Made by a program: the position numbers and the translations under genes. Below are positions 56,081-64,000 of a DNA stretch of 64,000 nt, piece by piece. The notes below the pieces were generated by a model that worked only from the letters and a program-made list of their open reading frames with translations, ran no database searches and was not told the DNA's origin. Within the stretch, counting starts at the first letter, position 1, and every line of letters begins with the position of its first letter. Source of the stretch: Cliona cf. orientalis (taxonomy: Eukaryota > Porifera > Demospongiae > Clionaida > Clionaidae); NCBI GenBank assembly GCA_963930775.1, contig OZ005693.1, forward strand, positions 868,001 through 932,000, in the 5' to 3' direction.

Positions 56081-56768
56081 CCTGCAAAAATGGATTTATT
56101 CTAAATCAAGTGCACCTTGGTGTAGCGGTGCACTTTATTTGGAAATTTTGTCCAACCATGTGCACCTACGTACGTAGTACCTAGCTCGAGCAGGCATGAA
56201 CAGGGGTAAGTGATACATAATGGATACTTCTTGCGAGGCAACACTCTGTGTCAGCTCTTTTTCACTGTGAGCTGGTTCAATTTTTTCCCTCGCAAAATCA
56301 AGTGCCTTTGCTGGTGGCAAAGCTAGCTGCACTGAAGTGCAATGTTATCTCAAGTCACAGCATGGCACACACTTCAGTGCTGTATGCAGTGAATTTCATG
56401 GAATTTTAAACAATGAATTATTTTTATTCTACAGTGCATCTATAGCATGGAAACCAGAATGAACCAGCAAGATGCAGAATTTTTTTAAACTCTAGACTTG
56501 TATCTGGATCAAGCATCATGGTATCCGATTTCATTGTGCAAGGATATGGATACCTTTGTACTTACAATAACTTTTCAGTACTGGGTGTTAATTGTTGGTG
56601 TCACTATACTTCTGAAGTACATGTATATTATTACGCGACTGAAAAAAGTTATGAGATTACTGCATCGAGTCAACAAGTCAAGAATGTATATATAACATTG
56701 TGACATTAATTTTAATGACACTGACATTAATGTTTAGGAGCATAATAATTATTATGTGCAGGTTTTAT
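56081..56768. other. Intergenic region between MRPS5 (3') and CDC123 (5')
   Basis: About 690 bp, holding the MRPS5 3' UTR and the CDC123 promoter. Short open frames (56135-56332 minus, 56498-56703 plus) overlap nothing recognisable. No motif stands out. Confidence 0.5.
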
Positions 56769-57803
56769 CTATGATTGCAACATTTGCTTCTTTTGCAAGT
56801 AGTCTCTAGTCTCCTTTGTATCTTCCGACTTTGGGAGGGCCATTACGATGGGTCTATTGTAGCATTCTCTCCTGTTCTCAACCAGGAACTGCTCCGACTC
56901 ATCACTAACTGACTGATACATCTGCTGTGAAGTTACCCCCTTAAAAGTTGCTCTCACAACGTTCAGTGGATTTTTTGAATTCCCAATGATCTTTGCTTTT
57001 GCATCTTTGATCCCGGCTAGCTGAAATATAGCGGTGATGATTCTATGGCAGCTCAACCCAGTCCCCGGACACCTCCTCTCCATCTGGATTTTAGTCTGCT
57101 TGTACTTTACACTGATGTTATGAAACAGCGTATGGCCACTGTATCGAGGTATAAACTGCAGATAGTTGACAGCTTTGTTTTTAGCCTTTCTTATCGCAGC
57201 TCTCGACTCTTCTCCCCTTCCGACACCGAATCCAACCAACCCGTTGCCGTTCCCTACTAAGACTGTTGCACTAATAGTTCTCTTTCTACCGGTTGGGGTT
57301 TGATTCGCTACACGCTTTAAGTCGACCATCACCGAATAGAACTCCGTCAAAGGTTCTCCATTCGGGGCCTCCGGGCACCCAATGTATCGGCCTTTCAATG
57401 ATTTCCCCGTCCACCCCTTTGTGCTCCAGTACATCTGTGAAAGAGGAAGGACCCTTTTTTGTTGGCCTTCGATTTGAGTGAGGGTGAACGTGGTCTGCTG
57501 ATCTTCGTGGTCACTTTGAGTGGGTTTTTCTGCACTGCCACTGTTTGAATCTCTCAGCCAAGAGGTACCGTACAAGTACTTTGCAGAAGTTTTCCACGGC
57601 CACTGTATGAGATCTTTACCATGACCAAAAGTGACTTCTGAAGTGTCTTGCTTCGGAACCTTCTTTTTCTTGATGCCTCTTCCCCCTCTCCTGCCCCCTC
57701 CCACCGCACCCGTCAATTCTTCCATTGTACGAGTCTTTGTGGGATACCTCGCGTACCCTCGACGAATATATAAAGCAAAGTTGACGCATCTCGAGCTATG
57801 CAT
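56769..57803 (-). CDS. MRPS5: Mitochondrial small-subunit ribosomal protein uS5m
   Basis: Component of the mitochondrial ribosome small subunit. One intronless frame of 344 residues. Basic N-terminus without acidic residues at first (MHSSRCVNFALYIRRGYARY) fits a mitochondrial targeting peptide, then a Gly/Arg/Lys-rich stretch (GGGRRGGRGIKKKK). The S5 core is clear: SATVLVGNGNGLVGFGVGRG and AIRKAKNKAVNYLQ form the N-terminal double-stranded-RNA-binding-like domain, and GTGLSCHRIITAIFQLAGIK with KNPLNVVRATFKGV the C-terminal domain. The frame runs open further upstream, but the ATG at 57803 is the only methionine there. Lack of introns contrasts with all its neighbours and may mean an old retrocopy replaced the parent, or simple intron loss. 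Divergent from COPG1. Confidence 0.95.
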   Translation of the reverse strand: MHSSRCVNFALYIRRGYARYPTKTRTMEELTGAVGGGRRGGRGIKKKKVPKQDTSEVTFGHGKDLIQWPWKTSAKYLYGTSWLRDSNSGSAEKPTQSDHEDQQTTFTLTQIEGQQKRVLPLSQMYWSTKGWTGKSLKGRYIGCPEAPNGEPLTEFYSVMVDLKRVANQTPTGRKRTISATVLVGNGNGLVGFGVGRGEESRAAIRKAKNKAVNYLQFIPRYSGHTLFHNISVKYKQTKIQMERRCPGTGLSCHRIITAIFQLAGIKDAKAKIIGNSKNPLNVVRATFKGVTSQQMYQSVSDESEQFLVENRRECYNRPIVMALPKSEDTKETRDYLQKKQMLQS

Positions 57804-57981
57804 GTTGCCTCCAGTGGAGTGGTATGTGATGTGATGGAGAACATGCACGAACCAATGTGCGCATGCGCATAATAGAGGCCCAGACGGGTGTGCTTCTTTT
57901 GGAAAGCAAATTAGTTTACGGAGCGATATCCGGAGTTTGACAACGTGGCAAGAGGCTGGAGAGTGAAGGGTGCAGCTCAAA
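57804..57981. promoter_or_regulatory. Bidirectional promoter of MRPS5 and COPG1 with NRF-1-like palindrome
   Basis: 178 bp between divergent start codons. TGCGCATGCGCA at 57858-57869 is a perfect NRF-1 consensus palindrome, and ACCAAT just before it (57851-57856) is a CCAAT box. NRF-1 is an established activator of nuclear genes for mitochondrial proteins in vertebrates. No TATA box. Confidence 0.6.
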
Positions 57982-60900
57982 ATGAACGTTCTAAAGGCCT
58001 ACAAGAAAGACGATGAAGATAGTAAGCAACAAAAAATATTCGCCTCGGTTCTGAACTATACGAATTTTCAAATTATTTGTCTTTTTTTTTGCCGAATAGG
58101 TGGGGCCAACCCATTTCTTCATCTTGAAAAGACTACCGTCCTTCAGGAGGTTAGGCTCCTTCGAGATAAATTTATTCTAGACAAAAATTTATGAAAACGG
58201 CGCATATTGTGTTCACTACAGGCTCGCTCCTTCAATGACAATATCATCAATGCCAGGAAGTGTGCCGTCATTTTGACCAAGATACTCTACCTGCTCAATC
58301 ATGTATGTGTCCTTGATTTATATGATTTCTTGGTACTCTTTATCTACTAAACCTTATGCATCTTGCCAGGCTTTTTCTATGTGTGATCGCAAGGGGCTTA
58401 TAGACCCCAAAAGTCTATAAGCCCTTGGTGATAGTAAGCCTTAGAACCCAGTAACGCCAGGGAGGGAGGATGGGTGAAAATTCCTGATTTTTTTGGCAGT
58501 AAAAGATATCGATAATTATGGTATTTTAATAGTAGATTGAGAAAACACTGAGAAATTCCATGAATAGGGAGCATTCATAATTTCTGCAGGGAACTCCTCT
58601 CAGTTCGACGGAGGCTACAGAGACATTCTTTGCGGTGACCAAGCTGTTTCAGTCTCAGGACCTGACCCTCCGTCGACTCGTCTACCTCGCCATCAAGGAG
58701 ATGTCCAAGATTGCTGATGATGTCATCATCGTCACGAGCAGTCTGACGAAGGACATGACCGGGAAGGAGGACCAGTATCGAGCATCGGCCATTCGAGCCC
58801 TCATCACCATCACTGACGTGAGTTGGTGTGTGTGTGTGTGTGTGTTTTGAGGTTGATTTTTTCGTAAATTTTATAATCGGAGTACCGTAGATCAGGTTAT
58901 TTTTGCCGGTAAAATATTTCGCTTGTAAATTTTTGCATAGTCTAAATTTCGTCACCAGACTTAGCGACCAAAATAGGTATTGGTCGACGTACATGTACGT
59001 TGCACAAAATATTTCGCGTGTTTAATTTTCGTCGGAAAGGGTCATCGACGTAAATTTTTTTAACAGCAAAAAATTCACAATCTACGGTATTCTTTTTGCA
59101 TGTGTGTGTGTGTGTGGAGGTATTGATTGTTCGAGTTTACTATTATTTTCTTGTCCTACCTGCTCTATCTGTGTTTGTACAGGCTAGTATGATCCAGGCT
59201 ATTGAACGCTACATGAAGCAGGCCATCGTCGACCGCAACTCAGCTGTCTCCAGTGCTGCCCTCATCTCCTCCTTCGTAAGCCTCTTCATAATCCATTATA
59301 GCAGGGTTTCATAGGGGTGGGGGGTGGGGGTGCTGAAAATTGGGTGGAAATATCGAGAATTGGTTACATTTGATCCATCATCCCTCCTAATTTCATGATA
59401 CATCACTAGTACCTTCCCCCCACCCCCTAGAAAGATTTCTGAATGCCCCCACCCCCCCCCCCCCCCCCCCCCCCCCAAAAATACAAATAGCAAAGCTAAG
59501 TGATGGCTGTATGTCTTGCTCTATCTATAGCACTTGTGTGTTCGTGGGAGCACGGAGATAGTGAAGCGTTGGGTGAACGAGACCCAGGAGGCCGTCTCCT
59601 CCGACAACCTCATGGTGCAGTACCACGCCATGGGCCTGCTCTACCATATAAGGAAGAGGGATCGACTGGCCGTCACCAAGATGGTTACCAAGCAGATACG
59701 TTCCTCCCTGCGCTCACCCCACGGCTACTGCCTGCTGATACGCATCGCCTGTAAGATGCTGGAGAACGAGGAGAGGACTTCGAATACCATGCTCTATGAC
59801 TTCCTTGAGACATGTCTCAGGCACAAGAGTGAGGTACATAATATTGAAAGTATGAGAGAGAGCAAGAGAGAGAGAGAGAGGTGACTTGATAGATTGTTAC
59901 TTGATATAATTATTGTCCCCCCCCCCCCCCCAACAAAAAAAAACCATAAAGATGGTTGTGTATGAAGCTGCCAGGGCGATGGTGAACCTGAAGAATGTCA
60001 CGGCCAGGGAAGTCCAGCCTGCTGTTTCAGGTACATATGTGTATAGTGCAAGTATTCCATGACCATGCAATGAAAGTTAAATATTTAAACAAAAGCAAAA
60101 TATCGACTGTTTTTTACCCGCTACCTTCATTTGTTCCCAGTCCTACAGATGTTTTTGACGTCAGCCAAGCCAACCATTCGTTTTGCTGCTGTGAAGACAC
60201 TGAACCGCATCGCCATGATCCACCCGGATGCTGTGACCTCTTGCAACGTTGACCTTGAGAACCTCATCTCTGACAGCAATAGGAGCATCGCCACGCTGGC
60301 CATCACCACCCTGCTCAAGGTAAGGTCAGGCAGGGAGAGGGTGGTGGGCACCAATTAGGAAATATCATTCAATATTATCTCCCCAGTAGAAATTTACTTT
60401 TCTGTGGTTATGAGGTAATTGTGGTGTAATGTATGATGAAACCTATGGTGTAATCTCTTAGGTAATCTATGAGGTAATTATGAGAAAATCCAGGGCCTCG
60501 CTGGAGCCTTTCTGGGACTTGAAAATCAGTAAATATGTAGAGTATCTTACGCGCGTATCCAGCAAATACATTACAAGCTGAGCGCTACTTTCTCTGAGAA
60601 GTACTGTTGGTTGAACTTCACGTGTTTCCTTGGCTTACGTAATGCCGTGGATAAATAAAGCTAGCCTTGCGCTATATATAGCACGCATCACTGTCACAAG
60701 GGGCTGGCCCGCACGGTGACTGCAGCAGCGTGACCAACCTGAAATTCGGAAGGAATACTGTGCTGTCGAGTTCGTCTCTGTAATTGAAGCATCGAAACTT
60801 GTCGCTATCAAGGTTGAGAGTCGATCTCTGACGCCATCTCCATGATTTCTGGGGCCAGCATCATGAGCGTCGATCGATGTGTACGCATTCTATTGACGAC

Positions 60901-63813
60901 CTTTTACCACATGCACCATTACACTGTGCAGCTACTGGGGAGATGGTCAAGTGTTCATTGAATATGCATGCAAGAGCCAAGTACATGTATTTTTTTCCCA
61001 AATTCTGCCAGCATCTGTGGCTGGTCATATATTATTTCCCAGCAATATGTACCACACTATAATATTTGTAATACTTGTAAAATATCCACTGCCAGGGGTG
61101 TTCCCTAAGAGGAAGTTACTTTCTGATATATGAATATACACATACATTGTACCCACATACATGTACATGCACACAGACTGGCAATGAGGCTAGTGTGGAG
61201 CGTCTAATGAAGCAGATCACCAGTTTCATGTCCGAGATCTCGGATGAATTCAAGACGATTGTCGTCCAGGCGATCCAGTCGGTGTGCATCAAGTTCCCCC
61301 GTAAGCACCACATCCTCATGACATTCCTCTCCTCCATGCTGCGGGAAGAGGGCGGGGCCGACTACAAGAAGGCGATCGTGAATACCATTATCACCATCAT
61401 CGAGGAGAACCAGGAGGCAAAGGAGGCAGGTGGGTCAATTTGGTAGCTTCAGAACACTAAGCAATGGGAATGGGAATGAAATTTTAGTGAAGGGCCATGT
61501 CATGAGCATTGTCACTGATATTCCACAATTTGATAATACTGTAAATCGCGAATATTTCGTGTCTAAAACATTTCGTGTAATAATTTTTCGTGTTAAATAA
61601 TTTTCGGACAAACAACCCTGTACCACATTATTATTAATATTGCGTGTGTATTTTCGCGCATTTAATTTTCGCACAAGCCAGGCTGTCTGAAAATATTTTA
61701 ACAACAAAATATTCGCGATTTACGGTATGTATCTGACTATGTACGTAATAATAATAATAATATTCTGTAGGTCTGTCTCATTTGTGTGAGTTCATCGAGG
61801 ACTGTGAGCACATTGACCTTGCCATTCGCATCCTTCACCTTCTCGGGAGGGAGGGGCCTCGCACACCAAAGCCGTACAAGTACATCCGATTCATCTACAA
61901 CCGTGTCCTCCTCGAAGCTCCGGCCGTTAGGGCAGCGGCTGTCACCTCATTGGCCAAATTTGGTGCGTCGTGCGAGGATCTTAGCCAGAGCGTGGTGGTG
62001 CTGCTCGAGCACTGTCTCCTTGACAACAACGACGAAGTGAGAGATAGGGCGCTACTCTACCTCGAGGTGCTCAGGCAGAAACAGAAGGCACTCTTCTCGG
62101 CTTATATACTCAACCGTAAGCTCTGTCCCTTGGTACCTACATGTATTTTTTTGTTGATTTCTAGTACCGTATTTCTTCTAAAAATTCGGCATGAAAATAA
62201 TAATATTGCTTTAGCTTCGCCGAATTTTTAGAGGTTAATATTCAACATTCTGTCTGCGTGCGCATTCCATTCCCGTTTATAGCATATACACGTGACAACC
62301 TTTACCGAAAATAAGAGACTATTTTCAATCATTCGGTAAAGGGTGCCAAATAATTAGAAGGGCCGAATTTTTAGAAGAAATACGGTATTGGAATTCTTAG
62401 CTCAATTACATATAGTGTTCGAATTATGGGCAGTGGTGTGTTTCTGTCAAAGCGTATCTTGTACCGTTATACTATATACAACAAAAAAATATTTTTTAGA
62501 CGATCATTTTTCTTACATACAGCACCAAATTATCTCTGCCGTGACAAGGGTAATGTTGGTAAAATATTGGTAAAATTGGTGAAGTTAGTAATGTTAGTGC
62601 CATAGGCGACAGCAGCGACAAGGGTAATGTTGGTAAAGTTGGTAATGTTGGTGCCATAGGCGACGGCAGCAATAAGGGTAAAGTTGGTAAAGTTAGTAAT
62701 TTTGGTGCCGTAGGCAACGGCAGTGACAAGGGTAGTGTTGGTAAAATTAGTAATTTTGGTGCCATAGGCGACAAGGGTGATGTTGGTAAAGTTGGTAAAA
62801 TTAATAAGTTTGGTGCCGTAGGATGGCAGTGACAATGGTAATGTTGGTAAAATTGGTAAATTAGTGATTTTGGTGCCGTAGGCGACGGCAGCGACAATGG
62901 TAATGTTGGTAAAGTTAGTAATATTGGTGCTGTACCTTAAGGACACTTTTGTTTGTGGGTATTAAATTTAGCGAAATTAGCAATTTGCCTAATTTTCGCT
63001 AAAAATTTTACCCGCGAATATTAAATTTTCAAATAAATAGAATGTTATTATTTTGAAAAAAAAATGCCAAAATGAGTACCTGCTAAATGCGCTATTTCCG
63101 AAATCCGCTACAATTTGTATCCGCAAATAATTACTATCTTGGTAGTATGGTAGAATATTTTATGGGTGAAATTTTTGTTATATATCACTTCTAACTGTAT
63201 TGTAATTATTTTTTTTTTTTTCCCCGCTCAGCTCTGAGTGTGTCAGTGGTGGGTCTGGAGAGAGCTCTGGTTCAGTACTGCAGTCAGCCAAATGATCAGC
63301 CGTTCGATATCAAGACTGTTCCCATCGAGACCGCGCCATCCCTGGCACAGGGACCAAGATGTAAGGGAAACAATTATTAATTATCTGGACAGGGATTTAT
63401 TCCCAATTTTTGAAGGGAATGGTAGTGAAGTATCAAGTCTTGATTTCTCCTCCTGTAGAACCAAAAAATTGATAATCTTGCATTAATCCATCTTCTGTGC
63501 TTTATTCCTTTCCTGTAGCTATCGGTGAGACGACTCCTGGTGCGTCTGTGCAGAAAGCCACCCCAGCTGCTTCTAGGCAGGACATCTTTGCTGGTAAATT
63601 TAACCTCCTTGATTACTTTATTGCTTACTTACTATCACGTTTTACAATTGAACTTGTATTCTTCTTTCAGAGCAACTTGGATCTATTCCAGAGTTTTCTA
63701 CACTTGGTCCTTTGTTCAAGTCTGCTGACAAGCCTGTCGAGCTGACTGAAAGTGAGACAGAGTACGTCGTGCGCTGCATCAAGCACACTTTTGCCGACCA
63801 TATTGTATTCCAG
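57982..63813 (+). CDS. COPG1: Coatomer subunit gamma (COPI), 3' end beyond the right edge
   Basis: Gamma-COP is part of the COPI coat that forms Golgi-to-ER and intra-Golgi vesicles. Exons: 57982-58021, 58100-58149, 58222-58302, 58590-58817, 59183-59275, 59531-59833, 59952-60030, 60141-60319, 61177-61429, 61771-62115, 63232-63360, 63519-63593, 63671-63813; the last ends at a GTGAGA donor and further exons lie outside. Conserved trunk sequences: [67 protein letters not shown] [67 protein letters not shown] and [20 protein letters not shown], the last being the start of the appendage domain. The adaptin-like alpha-helical trunk is complete here; the clathrin-adaptor-type appendage is missing only because the window ends. 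The N-terminus ([13 protein letters not shown]) is the ATG nearest the conserved region. Confidence 0.96.
58883..59089. mobile_element. MITE with TACCGTA...TACGGTA ends in COPG1 intron
   Basis: About 207 bp. Left end taccgtagatcaggttattt and right end aattcacaatctacggta are imperfect inverted repeats. Interior is rich in tttcgt/acgaaa phrases like MITE family 2 but is not the same sequence. Non-coding. Confidence 0.6.
59296..59478. repeat. G-rich and poly-C tracts in COPG1 intron
   Basis: A ggggtggggggtgggggtg run at about 59318-59332 and a poly-C run of about 25 at 59452-59476, before the exon at 59531. A further C run of 14 lies at about 59917-59930 before the exon at 59952. Confidence 0.7.
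61537..61727. mobile_element. MITE family 2, intact copy
   Basis: 191 bp in a COPG1 intron. Ends tactgtaaatcgcgaatatt and aatattcgcgatttacggta are inverted repeats. The interior matches the interrupted copy at 9349-10104 in opposite orientation (for example caagccaggctgtctgaaaa). Non-coding. Confidence 0.85.
62165..62387. mobile_element. MITE family 1, copy 2
   Basis: 223 bp in a COPG1 intron. Ends taccgtatttcttctaaaaa and tttttagaagaaatacggta are near-perfect inverted repeats of 27 bp. Interior nearly identical to 8888-9119 in the same orientation, so transposition was fairly recent. Confidence 0.88.
62547..62940. repeat. Minisatellite (about 60-70 bp higher-order unit) in COPG1 intron
   Basis: At least six units built from ggtaatgttggtaaagttgg blocks alternating with tggtgccataggcgacggca blocks. 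The long Thr/Asn/Leu-Pro open frames on the minus strand are products of the repeat, not genes. Confidence 0.85.
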
Positions 63814-64000
63814 GTGAGATTTTTATTGGTCGGTTTTGGTAATGTTGGTCACATGATCATTTGTGGACTATACATCAGCACTGCAGGGCCCTCTTCAGAA
63901 AGTTGAGGAATATTTCACTCAGCTTTCCCTCATTTACCCTGCTAGAGAAATATTTCTAGCTACTGAGCGCCCCTTCTGCATACAAATTGAAGGGGTTTGA

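Noticed and set aside
62496..62946. Thr/Asn/Leu/Pro-rich open frames near COPG1
   Set aside because: They arise from a minisatellite; two frames are open at once because the unit has few stops.

Overview
This is animal nuclear DNA. Genes are split by many short GT-AG introns, intergenic spacers are a few hundred bases, non-coding DNA is AT-rich with short inverted-repeat elements and microsatellites, and every recognisable protein is metazoan in type. The combination of a Death-NACHT-LRR receptor with one-LRR-per-exon organisation, clustered class I PI3-kinases and compact introns suggests an early-branching animal, most likely a demosponge of the Amphimedon kind; this is inference, since no species marker is present. 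Exon chains were built by hand by requiring GT/AG sites and a continuous frame; every complete gene sums to a multiple of three.

Layout: (1) 40-5678, minus: an NLR-type innate immune receptor, cut by the left edge. It encodes a multi-pass membrane module, a 2A ribosome-skipping motif (SGDVEENPGP), two Death domains, a NACHT ATPase and leucine-rich repeats. Three LRR exons lie in near-identical 178-186 bp tandem units whose coding differences fall almost only on predicted ligand-facing residues. (2) 7754-11797, plus: imidazolonepropionase (AMDHD1), histidine catabolism. (3) 12070-47183: three complete class I PI3-kinase catalytic genes, A (minus), B (minus) and C (plus); B and C are head-to-head over about 134 bp. 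All keep kinase catalytic motifs, look closest to the p110-gamma type, and carry a long Ser/Arg-rich insert before the Ras-binding domain. (4) 47623-53128, minus: NCKIPSD/SPIN90 with two SH3 domains, interrupted by a 200-N assembly gap. (5) 53601-56080, minus: CDC123, an eIF2 assembly factor. (6) 56769-57803, minus: mitochondrial ribosomal protein uS5m, intronless. (7) 57982 to the right edge, plus: COPI gamma subunit (COPG1), cut before its appendage domain.

PI3-kinases, an Arp2/3 regulator and an NLR sit close together, but nothing in the sequence shows co-regulation beyond the shared promoters. MRPS5 and COPG1 share a 178 bp spacer with a perfect NRF-1-like palindrome, and PI3K B and C share a spacer with three GC/CACCC boxes. 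Introns hold several families of short terminal-inverted-repeat elements, including a nested insertion, a hAT-like element, minisatellites and poly-C tracts. The most interesting parts are the 2A-containing receptor and its LRR cassette array.
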